Origin: Limnanthes douglasii subsp. nivea
Taxonomy: Eukaryota > Streptophyta > Magnoliopsida > Brassicales > Limnanthaceae
Assembly (NCBI GenBank): GCA_036936605.1
Contig: JAUPFV010000005.1
Location: 154,691,195-154,755,194, forward strand
Direction of reading: 5' to 3'
DNA: 64,000 nucleotides
Shown here: positions 1 to 9,725 of the stretch, in pieces
How positions within the stretch are numbered: position 1 is the first letter of the stretch
Layout: the number at the start of each line of letters is the position of its first letter
Translations under genes and position numbers: made by a program
The notes under the pieces: model-generated
Told to the model about the DNA's origin: nothing
Database searches by the model: none
The model's input: only the letters and a program-made list of their open reading frames with translations

Positions 1-49
1 CAATTGTTTTTCTAATCTGAAAAAATCAACCATGTCACCTGGAAAAGAT

Positions 50-1740
50 AGTTGAGAAGCAACGTGAATAAGAAATTAAAGAAATCGATTGTGTCTTAAA
101 ACAACAACAAATGCAAATAAAATGGTTAGCATTCCAAGCTTGTACTTTTAAAAGACATGATGAATGTTAGCTCAAATAACCAAGGGAATTTTTTCGAAAT
201 GTTAAAACTTTTGGAATCATACAATAATGAATTAGAAGAAGTTGTTTTAGATAAAGCTCTGAAAAATACCAAATACACTTCACAAAAAATGCAAAAAGAA
301 CTCTTATTGTTTAATGCAAAATAAACAATTGTAGTTAGATTTGTTGATAGAAAAGGTTTCATGAAAGAGCGATTATTGGATTTAGTTCATGTTAAAGACA
401 CGACTTCTTTAACTTTAAAAAATGAAAGTTATGCTATTTTGTCTTATCATGATCTTAGTGTTCAAAACATTATAGGCCAAGGGTACGAAAATGCTAATAA
501 TATACGAGGGGAATGAAATGTGCTACAATAATTATTTCTTAAAGATTGTCGTTATTCTTATTACATTCACTTTTTGGCACGTCAATTACAGTTAGCATTT
601 GTTGGTGCAACAAGAGAAGTGCCTTAGAATTCATACTTTCTTTCAATATTTGGTTTTTATTATCAATGTTGTGGCAAGTTCTACTAAACTTCATGATGAC
701 TGGAACAGTGATCAAATTGCTGAAATTGAACATTTGAAAGATATTAAGGAGATTCAGACGGAGCTCGCATTTCACAGTAATGTGGAGTTTGATAAAAATG
801 TATGCTGCTAGTCACTCTGTTCTAACTGAAATATTTACTCAGAATATAATTTTTGCTCAACAAAGTGATGATTCAAATGCCATAAAAATATTAATGTCGT
901 GTGAATTTGTGTTCAGTTTACATGTGGTAAAGAAGATTATGGATATTACATATTTAATTTGTCGAGTATTGCAACAAAAAAATCAAGATATTATAAACGC
1001 TATGCATATGATTTCTACTGCAAAGTTCAAGATTCAAATTAATAAGTGATGGTTAGGAAAGTATTTTATAGAATGTGAGATTATATTGTGAGAGATATAT
1101 TATCTTGATTCCTAAGTATTTCAGAAAATGTGAGATTATATTGTGAGATATATATTATCTTGATTCGTGACAGTACTTCTTATTTTGATATACTAAATCG
1201 GTAAGAAGGAAAAAAAGACAAATAATGACAATAGAACATCATTAAAGAGTATAAATATTTACCGCTGCCATAGATCAACATCTGCAGTATTTAATCAATA
1301 GGTTTAATTAACAATAAATATTGCTTCTTATTTTTTGTACATCATTGAATCCTAAAAATGGTTACAGATCATTCAATATAGAGAATATTTATATGCTTTC
1401 TTAAAAAATACATCATAGTTATTTGTAGGAAGAAGAACAAAATCGTTTGAATTGTCAATTGCAGTATCATGGGTTGGATATTGTTACGCATCTATATTTT
1501 AAAGGTATTTATACTCTTGGTGATTTATTTCGAGGAATGGTGACGACAGAGAAATTCGAAGTGTGTTCACCAATAAATAGACTTTTACGTCTTGTCTTCA
1601 AACTTCATGCATCCACTGTAACATCTGAGAGGGCTTTTCGGCTATAAAAATACTGAAAAAAAAGTCTTCATAGTCGAATGGAATATGAATTTTTGAGAGA
1701 TTACTTGTTAATGTATAGAAAGAAAAAGATTGCAGAGTGA
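50..1740 (+). pseudogene. Decayed hAT-family transposase (DUF4371 / zinc finger MYM-type 1-like)
   Basis: Plus-strand translation across frames gives typical blocks of the plant hAT group annotated as TTF-type or MYM-type-1-like proteins. Around 180-350 is an NQGNFFEMLKLL-like block. Around 380-530 is DLVHVKDTTSLTLK followed by IIGQGYENANNIRGE. Around 540-600 is YYIHFLARQLQLAFVGATREV. The C-terminal dimerisation region lies at 1560-1738 (LHASTVTSERAFRL, then HSRMEYEFLRDYLLMYRKK). In intact relatives this region mediates dimerisation and the central part holds an RNase H-like catalytic core. The stretch carrying the first catalytic Asp is missing between about 320 and 335. Stops and frameshifts occur throughout, and 1050-1440 has no clear coding content. 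Non-functional; the 5' end probably lies before the window. Confidence 0.75.
1072..1170. repeat. Tandem duplication, 55-bp period, two copies
   Basis: The stretch beginning AATGTGAGATTATATTGTGA at 1072 recurs at 1127 with a few differences, and both copies run into TATATTATCTTGATTC. It sits in the degenerate middle of the hAT remnant and shows local duplication after the gene decayed. Confidence 0.7.
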
Positions 1741-1969
1741 GTAAAATTCGATGAGATCATTAAAACATTTTATATGATCAAAGAAAGACGATCACACTTT
1801 AAATAAATCAATATGTTTGTTGAATTTTATTATTTTTTAGTGAGTTCCACTTCTTGATGTTATCCATTATTCTGATGTACGTTTATTAGTTTGTGACTTG
1901 TACTTATGTCCTCACTTCATGGGTTTAGAAATTAAGTCATTGATATACTTTTTCTATTTAAAATATTTT

Positions 1970-2822
1970 TTGGTCCCGTATACCATAATCCTAGTTCTCC
2001 CATCGTGCGGGTATAGCTAAACCTGTAACCCATCTGGTCTATATTTTTTCTAACAAGTTCAGATACCCGTCGAGTAAGAAATTTTTATTTTCCATGTCCA
2101 AACCATTCGGGTTCAACTATCTACCCATGGGTACCCTATACTTATTTATCTATCTATATAATTATTTTTCGTAAAAGTTATCAAGTAAATATTTTTCAAA
2201 AATATTATATATATATATATATTAAAATTAATAATACTAATATTCAATATAAACTCTCAAACTTAATTTTCTTTAATTTAATAAATATATAACTTGATTT
2301 GTTATTATATGCATTTGTTAAAAAAATTAAATTAAAATCTAAAATTTTGATTTTAAATTTATTTAATTTATATCTTTAGATTTCTTAAGTATAAATAATT
2401 TAATATTATTCTAGACCTAATACAATATGAATAAAAAGACTCACAAACATAAATAAAAAATGACAAACAATAAAAAACGAATTAAATCATATTATAATAT
2501 AATTTAAAAGTTCAAATAATAATATATTACATATTGATTATTAGTATTGGTGTGGTGGATTCTCGACATGTCGGTTTCGAATTGGGTACCCGTCAAAATA
2601 TTTTTAAAACCTGTAACTCATCTCAAACCCGACAGATAATACAGTTTAAAGATTCTGCTAAGAGGTGATCATTGGTTAACCAATGCATATGGATGTCGAT
2701 TAGCAAAACCTGTAGTTTAAAATCCACGATTCATCAACGTAAAAAAATAAATTCAGATACCCTAATTCTTCAAATTGGATCAGATTAGATACATGTAGGT
2801 TCGGAAAAATTGTCATCCCTAC
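1970..2822. mobile_element. AT-rich MITE-like remnant with GGGTACCC-type subterminal motifs
   Basis: The flanks contain GGGTA/TACCC-rich text (for example ACCCATGGGTACCC at 2123 and TTGGGTACCCGTC at 2583) around a very AT-rich core with an (AT)n run at 2205-2222. The right edge ends ATTGTCATCCCTA at about 2810-2822, which resembles the TAGGGATGNCAAT terminus of many plant hAT-like MITEs in reverse complement. I could not find a matching left terminus or a clean target duplication, so the class is tentative. Confidence 0.35.
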
Positions 2823-2830
2823 CTCAAATA

Positions 2831-3270
2831 CCTTATATCATAAGGTAATGGGTTGTCAACCTCTCTCAATCCCTCTCATTTGTTCTTCTTTTTAAATCCA
2901 AACAGAAATATAAAACCCTAGATCGTAAAACTAGCAAAATGAGTTACATCTCTTCCGTTGCATGGCCCCTACTCTTTTTTAATGGAGGTGTCAAAATTAT
3001 TTCAGTTTGAAATTTGATATTTTGTGTTTGATTTGTATATCGATCTACAAGGCATGTAGACAGCTTTTATTAACTCATGACATTTTTGCATTTTTGTACA
3101 AATGGTGATGTTATGATCTCTGATGAATGGATGTCATCGTTACCATGATAGATATAGATTATGTTTTCACTCTCAAATTCATCTTATAATGATTAGATGG
3201 ATCTTATAATGTATATTCACCCTCTCGTACACCATTTTCATCAACGGTAACAACTTGGGGTCCTTCCAAG
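2831..3270. other. No gene recognised
   Basis: Anonymous AT-rich sequence between the MITE-like remnant and the LINE fragment. There is no ORF with recognisable content and no clear repeat structure. Confidence 0.5.
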
Positions 3271-3274
3271 GTAA

Positions 3275-4870
3275 AAAAGGTCTATGACAAGGAAAACCTC
3301 TCTCCTCTTACATGTTTGTTATAGTTATGCAATATCTATCCAAGATTCTTTAGAAAAAAGGTCAGCACCATATTTTCGAGTATCACTGGAAGTGTCAGAA
3401 GCTGAAGATAATCAAACTATGCTTCACGAACGACCTCATGATCTTCTATCGCACCAATATCCCTTCCCTCTCTTTATCAAAATATGGACTTATGGAGTTT
3501 GCAAAATTCTATGGTCTTAGCCTTAACCCCGTCAAGAGTCATATTTATCTCGCGGGGGTCATGGAATATACTTGTCGTGCTATTATCTCCATTGTTGGTT
3601 TAAAAAAGAGTACTCTTCCCATCAGGTACCTATGAGTCCCGATTATTACAACCAAGCTCTCCTAGAATGCATGCAAACCTCTTTTCCATAAAGTGACCAG
3701 TCGCATCAACTCTCGGACCTCCAAACACTTTTCATACGCCGGAGACTCTAGCTACTTAAAACGGTCATTTTCGCCAGCCAAGTCTACTATTCATCGGTGT
3801 CTATACTCCATGTTTCGTCAAAGAGCTTCCGCAGCTATTTCAGAGATTTCTTTGGTCGGGCCCTAAAATGAAAATTTCAGTAGCCTAGATAGCTTGAGAT
3901 AAGGTTATATTACCCTCGGCTGAGGATGGCCTTGAGAATCTAGACCTTAGGATATGGAATCAGGCGGTCGTTCTTGATTTTTCTCCACCTCTCTTGTTGA
4001 TCGTTATAGTCCAAGTATTATTAGGTATGCTCGTTTGCACGACAAAAGCATGGTTTCAGACATCATCAAGCAACGACTCATGGATCTGGCTCTCTGAAAT
4101 CCATTTAGGTAGAAGGTCTCATCATCACCATATGCGTTATATTAATAATGTTATTAACCTCATTCTCGCTCTCTGTGATCGGGGTGATATTTTTATGTGG
4201 ATCCCAAACTAGAACCGCAACATATTCACTATATGTAGTAAGTACAAGGTTATCCAGGCGTCGACACCGAAGATCCCTTGAGCCAACTTATTCTGGAACA
4301 AGTTTAATATCCATAGACATTCTTTTATTGTATGGTTAGCAATTTATGGGAAGTTGTTCACTCGTGGCAAACTTCTTGAATGTGGTTACACTACAACCCC
4401 TGATTGTGCTTTCTGTGGAAGTGCTCCTGAAATTATCAATCATATCCTGGCTGATTGCAATTATTTGAGGCAGTTCTGGAATGCCATGACCAGAAAATTT
4501 AACATGCCCTCCCCGAACACTGTTTGGCCATTCTAGCTTAATAACGTGAGCGTCTGGTTCCCTTCTCCTAATGACCATGGTCACCTGTGACGTGCCACAT
4601 TCTCTAATCTATCATATTTTGAAAAAAAAATGATAAAATATTTCATCGACACGCAATCATTGGATTCAACCATAACCTACTATCAACTATAAATTTTATG
4701 GCATCGTGATATCCTCGTCTTTATTAACCCTATACTATTTCTTTCGTTTTTCCCCAGGTACCCACTAACTGGACACGACGGGCAAAAGACGGGATCGCCC
4801 TCCGCTGGATTGTCTCTTTGATCGTTTTGTAATGTTTGTTCACTTTCAATACTGGTTCACTTTCTGCTTT
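3275..4870 (+). pseudogene. LINE (L1-type) ORF2, 3' half: RT thumb and zf-RVT
   Basis: This is the C-terminal half of a plant LINE reverse transcriptase. At 3490-3650 one frame reads GLMEFAKFYGLSLNPVKSH, then KKSTLPIRYL, matching the RT connection with the LNxxKS and LPxxYLG blocks. At 3700-3880 further frames give INSRTSKHFSYAGDS and FRQRASAAISEI. The zf-RVT finger is at 4340-4536 (GYTTTPDCAFCGSAPEIINH, then ILADC), with Cys and His ligands visible. At 4580-4830 the tail RATFSNLSYFEKK leads into a short Arg/Lys-rich stretch. The catalytic RT palm and endonuclease are absent and there are several frameshifts. This is a dead 5'-truncated copy, more diverged from the other LINEs in the window than they are from each other. 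Confidence 0.75.
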
Positions 4871-4929
4871 ATCTGTAAGGCGTAACCGGGAACAAATCCC
4901 ACAAATATAACTGTTCTTTATGTTTTGCT

Positions 4930-5697
4930 TTTTTATCACACTTGTAAATAATTATTTTTATTTATTATATTATTTTTTATACATGAAAAGAAACCTTAAT
5001 TCTCGTCACTTACCGCCTTACAGTTTCTACATTTTTTTCGTCAGGCGATATCTTTAAGAGAACTGTCCTTATTCCTATTTATCTCTTTAAAAGGTTATAT
5101 TTTTAATTTTCCTCCTAGATGTTAGCTAAGTTGACTATGGTTGCGGAACAGCAGACCCAAGCTCAAATTGTCTGTTATATGTTATTTGTTTTACAATACA
5201 ATAGACTCCGGTCGGGGTCTATTCTTAAAGACTTTAGTATAGTATGTATATTAGGATAAAACTTTCAATGACATTGTCCAAATTTTCAGTTGCAAACATT
5301 TCGTTGTGTAAATTACTAATGGTAGGACTATCTAAAATTGTCTTAGAAGACTACATTTGTTGTAAACGATCAACATATTATTATTTTGCTTGGAAGTTGA
5401 AACTATTCAATTACATTCAACTTTATGCTTCTTGTCAAACACAGGTCCCTTATTAACTTGAGAAATTGAACAGTTTCTGTTCTGATTGGCAAAAAAGAGG
5501 TGAGAAACATCTTTTTCATTTATTTGATCTTTCAAACTAGTCAATAATTACTTGCACTTTAGCTTGTGTAACTAACTACAAATCAGAGAGTTGAAATGTT
5601 CAAAATAATAGAGACATGATATTAGAGTGAACGACTTTTTTACTGAAGCCCTGATTCTCAAGTAATTACTTTTTCTTTTAGTTAAATAACTATTTTA
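4930..5697. other. No gene recognised
   Basis: AT-rich sequence between the LINE tail and the MULE target duplication. The longest open frame (5244-5456, 70 codons) has no recognisable motif. A LINE 3' UTR may occupy the first part, but no poly(A) or target duplication could be fixed. Confidence 0.5.
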
Positions 5698-5706
5698 TTA
5701 ATGAAA
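5698..5706. repeat. Left target-site duplication of the MULE
   Basis: TTAATGAAA directly before the left terminal inverted repeat matches TTAATCAAA at 12684-12692 in 8 of 9 positions. Nine base pairs is the usual duplication length for Mutator-like elements. Confidence 0.75.
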
Positions 5707-5755
5707 GGTTTGGTTAAATTAGGGTCTAATTGGTTAACCAGCCCCAATTTTAACC
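5707..5755 (+). repeat. Left terminal inverted repeat of the MULE
   Basis: The first ~45 bp align to the reverse complement of 12640-12683 with about 80% identity by eye, including the shared blocks TAAATTAGGG and GTTAACCA. Weaker similarity seems to continue inward to about 100 bp. Confidence 0.75.
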
Positions 5756-6205
5756 ATACCCAAACAAATTTTAAGTAGTCCCAATATTATACCCAAAACA
5801 CCCTTTCATTTTTTACTAAGTCATAACCCTAATCACTAACCATTCCCATCTCTAAACCAGTCAAACCAAAATCAGCCCCAAAACCCTAAACACACTCTCA
5901 TTTCCAAACTTTTACAATCTTGCAAAATCAGCCCCAAAATCAGATTCGAAGAACTCTACCACATCAATACCAAAGCAAGAACTACTATGGGAAAAGGAAA
6001 AGAGTAAGTTTTTAATCTTAAATGTAGTTTTTTTTCTATATTTGGTTTTGCTTAAGTTTTTTTATTTTGATATGCATAGGGTGTTAGAATTGGCGAAGTT
6101 TGGTTATGAAGTTGTTTTTAGTTGTCTAGTGATGCTATGGTAGATTTGGTTTTGGCTGATTTGTTTTTTTAGGAAGTTTTAGGAGTTTTTCTTAACGTTG
6201 TTAAT

Positions 6206-6580
6206 GGCAGTTTCGAGCCTCCCCCGTCGGTTCATTGTTTGGATACCCGGCGGGGATATATATTTTTTCCAGATCTTCATCATTCCCCGCCGGGTATTAG
6301 GGGTTTAGACCGGCGGGGAAAGATGAATTTCCAGAACTTCATCCATCCCCACCAGTGATGGGCCGATTAACCCGGAGGGGAACGATGAACATGATAGGCG
6401 TGGGTTTACGTTTCCCGCCGGCTGGGGGCCGATTGACCCGGCGGGCGAAAACTAATCTTCGAAAATTCAATTTTCTACCCGCCGGGTGAATAATTGTCAC
6501 CCGGCGGGTGGCAAATTGAATTTTAAAAAAAATAGTTTTCGTCCGCCGGGTGAAAATTGGTCAACCGGCGGGGATACCTG
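6206..6580. repeat. Left subterminal cluster of CCGGCGG/CCGCCGG palindromic motifs
   Basis: About ten copies of a 10-12 bp motif (ACCCGGCGGGGA or its complement TCCCCGCCGGGT) occur in ~340 bp, in alternating orientation, so adjacent copies can pair as hairpins. Examples are ACCCGGCGGGG near 6246 against CCCCGCCGGGT near 6286, and ACCCGCCGGGTG near 6477 against CACCCGGCGGGT near 6498. The spacers are AT-rich. The same motif recurs in the right arm of the MULE. The function is unknown; transposase binding or a methylation target are possibilities. Confidence 0.8.
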
Positions 6581-6719
6581 TTATTTCTATAGAACTAGTA
6601 ATTTTTTTGCTTCGTTCTAACTTGTTTTGTTGTGATTGTTTTTGCAAACACGAAGCACCTCCCGGGAAGGAGAAGGCGGCCTAAGCGGCGAAAAAAGACA
6701 AAGGTAGCCGACGACCGGT

Positions 6720-7678
6720 GGTCGATAGGCCCGAACGTGGGGAGCGGACCGAGCGTGGTCGCCCCGAGCGCGAGGTGCGCGAGGGCCACACGGAACGATC
6801 CTTGCGGCATAGGAAATATGACGCCACAAGGGATCACGGTGCAACAAGGGAGGCCGTAGAACGATCTTCTCCTCCACGAGAAGTGCTCCCCATCCGACGA
6901 CGCCGTGCCCTAGTCGACGAGGAGGACACGGAGGAGGAAACGGAGGTCCCTATGCCACCACCTCGACGAGAGGTCCGTGCGGAAGGGGTCCAACCGATCC
7001 GAAGGGATGGAAAAATCGTTTTCTATCCCAAAACAGCGTCCTTCTCTTCCCCGACTATGCCCAACACGAGGCGTACTACGCCTTCAAAAACAACGTAAGT
7101 TATCGAATTAATTATATGTTTGATTAGTTAAATTGTTGTTTTAACATTGTATATATTTTTGAATTTTTTTATAGGCGCGCTTGGGTATCACGGTCCAGTC
7201 CAAGTATGGTTTGCTTGGTCAGTGGGACCTTAGCAAACAAATAGCGGTTAGGGCTTACCTCGAGGAGACACCGTTTTGGCTGTTGATGCGGCATCTACCA
7301 AGGTTCAAAAACCACGTGCACTTGGCCGAGGTCTTCAGTGAGAGGTGGCACCAAGAGACTAACACGTTCCAGTTTTCCTTTGGGGAGATGACGTTGACAC
7401 TGGATGACGTCTACGTGATTACTGGCTTCCCGGTTGAGGGGAGAATTATAGATGTCTATAGGTCGGATCCGATAGAGGCGTCGTACGCATGTTATGCGGA
7501 GTTGTTGGGAGTTTCGGCTGCTAATGTGCAGCAGGAAATAGAGGCGCACGACGGGAGTGGATTCGGCCTCCGATGGCTTAGGACCATATTCTCCGGGGAC
7601 GAGTACTTAGATTCCAATACCGCCCTGACTACGGAAATGAAGATGGCAGCAGCTAGGGCATACATCAAGTTCGATTGA
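6720..7678 (+). CDS. Plant mobile domain (PMD, aminotransferase-like) protein, MULE passenger, partial
   Basis: The core exon at about 7175-7678 encodes ARLGITVQSKYGLLGQWDLS, then LLMRHLPRFKNHVHLAEVFS, then ERWHQETNTFQFSFGEMTLT, then LDDVYVITGFPVEGR. This is the conserved PMD pattern (ERW.PET.TF....GE.T.TL.DV....G.PV.G) shared with MAIN/MAIL proteins. An upstream exon is likely: a frame ending LFPDYAQHEAYYAFKNN joins in phase through a GTAAGT donor at about 7096 and a TTTTTTTATAG acceptor at about 7174. That upstream frame is Gly/Arg-rich with no clear start Met. ATGGGAAAAGGAAAAGAG followed by GTAAG near 5987 could be a first exon, but the junction I tried gave a stop. The exon ends at TGA 7676-7678, short of the usual PMD length (about 300 or more residues), so the copy may be truncated or continue in an exon I could not identify. 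Cellular role unknown; PMD proteins are nuclear in plants. Confidence 0.7.
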
Positions 7679-7790
7679 TGCTTTAATTAGATATTGATCT
7701 TCTAACTTGTTCCAGAGACACATTATTTTAGGGTTATTCTTGTTGTTTACCCTTCAATGTGTGGGCAGAACTTTTATTTTATAGACATTA

Positions 7791-7911
7791 AACTCCCGCC
7801 AAATACTTTTCCACATAAACTCCCACCAAAATAAGTCCCGCCAAACACAAATTCCCGCCAAATTCGACGTCCCGCCAAATTCAAACTCCAACCAAATGAG
7901 AATCTCGCCAA
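7791..7911. repeat. Short tandem array of TCCCGCCAAA-like units
   Basis: Seven imperfect units spaced about 13-29 bp apart: CTCCCGCCAAAT, CTCCCACCAAAA, GTCCCGCCAAAC, TTCCCGCCAAAT, GTCCCGCCAAAT, CTCCAACCAAAT and TCTCGCCAATA. The core resembles the E2F-site consensus TTTSSCGC, and TTTCCCGC also occurs just after the array at about 7943 within a small inverted repeat (AATAAGCGGGG ... CCCGCTCATTATT). The array lies between the PMD exon and the start of the small plus-strand gene, in promoter position for the latter. Confidence 0.7.
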
Positions 7912-8034
7912 TAAACAAATAATAAGCGGGGAAATAACACCCTTTCCCGCTCATTATTTTTCTGATTGAACTACATGCATGTACTCTGTAAATACTGTAA
8001 TCCGACTATGAAACTAAACACTTAAGTTATAACA

Positions 8035-8502
8035 ATGGGTGATTCTGGCTGGAATGTGCACGACGATGCAAGCCTCCTAAGCGAATTTGACTTCGTCAGA
8101 GGTACGATGCAAGAGGAGATTCCTGGTTTCGTCGATGCGGTTCTGTGCAGAATATTCTTCAACCACAGCAGGGAGGCATCGTGTCCAGGATGTTTAATGC
8201 CCCGACCATGTGCACGCGAAGAAGTCGCCGATAGGTTAGATTATCTTAAAACAGTGACTATACATATCGAGTCACTTCCTTGGGAAGTCCGAACCAAAGT
8301 CCGAAATGTATTCGACATGGGATTGTAGAGTACAATTACGCAGGAGATGGTGTCACATGCGATACAGCGAATGGAGTAAGAAATAGCCGACGCAATAGCC
8401 AGCGCCGTTGAAACGTACTCAACTCCCGAAGGAAGTAGTGATGAAGAGGAATATTCATTCGAGAAAAGCTTTGAGTATGGAATGAACTATCCGACTCCGT
8501 AA
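8035..8502 (+). pseudogene. Hypothetical protein, MULE passenger, two internal stops
   Basis: The frame opens with ATG at 8035 (MGDSGWNVHDDASLLSEFDF) and runs 97 codons to TAG 8326-8328. It continues in the same frame with protein-like composition through a second stop at 8377-8379 and ends in an acidic tail (TPEGSSDEEEYSFEKSFEYG) at TAA 8500-8502. A Cys cluster (FFNHSREASCPGCLMPRPC) lies near residues 42-61. I do not recognise the family. Continued coding character past both stops suggests one ~155-residue protein recently inactivated in this copy. It lies on the PMD strand, opposite the transposase, with the CCCGCCAAA array just upstream. Confidence 0.5.
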
Positions 8503-8899
8503 AACTAAATGTGCAATGCTAACTCAGGGTTAGCTTATATATCATTTGGTTTATTTTATGTGCTTATGTATTTCTAATTATGCAATGATTTTGATTAAAG
8601 TGTAATGTTTTAATGCAATCAGCATATTAAGAAGCTTAAATGTTATTGTTTTTAACATAAAAACCATCCAAACATAAAAACCATAAAAACATAAAAACAA
8701 TCCTAGGTTTACATTCATTACAATCGTTTAGTCATCACGCAAAAGCGGATAAATCGGTTACTTCGGGGTAATTATTTTTAAGCTCTTCGTATTTCTTGCA
8801 ACGAGATGCAATCGACAATACCCAACCTTCTGCTTCCGGTGAACGCAACTTTAAGCAACAAGGATGTATCCTAGCGCATGGGGCCTCCGCCTTAATCCC
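8503..8899. other. AT-rich intergenic spacer inside the MULE
   Basis: This is the tail-to-tail interval between the small plus-strand gene and the minus-strand OTU segment. It includes repeated ACATAAAAACCAT text at 8656-8700. It probably holds the 3' ends of both transcription units; no coding content was seen. Confidence 0.5.
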
Positions 8900-8902
8900 A
8901 AG

Positions 8903-9425
8903 CTACAAAACAAAAACACGATAAAATAAATTTCTTGATATTAAAATTACCATTAACATACCCCTTGTATGAATACTTACGTTCACGAAATGGTTGGAGT
9001 TGACCCAACCCAATTCGATTTCCAACCGGTTTGGCATCTGAGGAGGTGCACCTCTTAGCGGAAGAAAAGTGAAGCCGACATCCATATTTCGGAATAGCCC
9101 AACAAAATGGAGTATGCAGTTAAACGCAGATGCAATTGTCACTCCCATCTCGGGCATGAACATCCAATGATCCTTAGTTCCCACATCACTAGAACATTTC
9201 ACACGATCATGCAACATCAATTAAATCCTCCATGCTAGTAAATATCTTAACGTAGACGGATGCGTAATCCATGAGCTCGTTGTAAAGGGCATCCCTTATC
9301 AACCTCCACCCATCTTGTTGCCCGTTCAAGGCGTACGCTATCGAGCGGTACCCGCAATGGCCATCGGATTTAACATCGCTAATGGACTTTACGAAAGGCC
9401 TAAAATAGATGGGTAATTGGTTCAT
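8903..9425 (-). pseudogene. OTU-type cysteine peptidase domain of the MULE transposase gene
   Basis: Reading leftward from 9425: YFRPFVKSISDVKSDGHCGY, then RSIAYALNGQQDGWRLIRDA, then, after a frameshift near 9215, MFMPEMGVTIASAFNCILHF, FLPLRG and LGWVNSNHFVNV. The DGHCGYRSIA block carries the Asp/Cys of the OTU active site, and NSNHFVNV supplies the His, so catalytic residues are present although the frame is broken. OTU domains are deubiquitinase-like peptidases; in this MULE group the domain follows the transposase and its role in transposition is unknown. A low-complexity Ser/Lys-rich linker at 9426-9725, interrupted by stops, connects it to the transposase C-terminus, which suggests an original transposase-OTU fusion or spliced gene. 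Confidence 0.75.
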
Positions 9426-9725
9426 CTATCCTTTGGGGTCTACAAAACTTGCCTTCACCGGCATCGTAGAGCTTGACCTACAACCCACCGTTCAACTACT
9501 AAGCATTGTCCCACTTGCTTGCGTTGGAATAGCGCTACCTTTCGTACGAGCGGGGGCGCTTTCCGAACCACGTTTAGGCCCCTTCTTTTTTTTCCCTTTA
9601 CTTGAGGTTGCGGTTGGAAGTTTGATGTCTCCAAGTAAGGATGGCGTACTAGCATTTTCTGATTGAAGCACATACTTGTGCCCACTTTTTTCGCGTTTAG
9701 TGGATGTATCATCATCGGTAATAGT

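Noticed and set aside
6206..6580. Possible CRISPR-like array because of regularly recurring GC-rich repeats
   Set aside because: Motifs are short, alternate in orientation, have irregular spacing and lie within a plant MULE arm; no cas-like genes.
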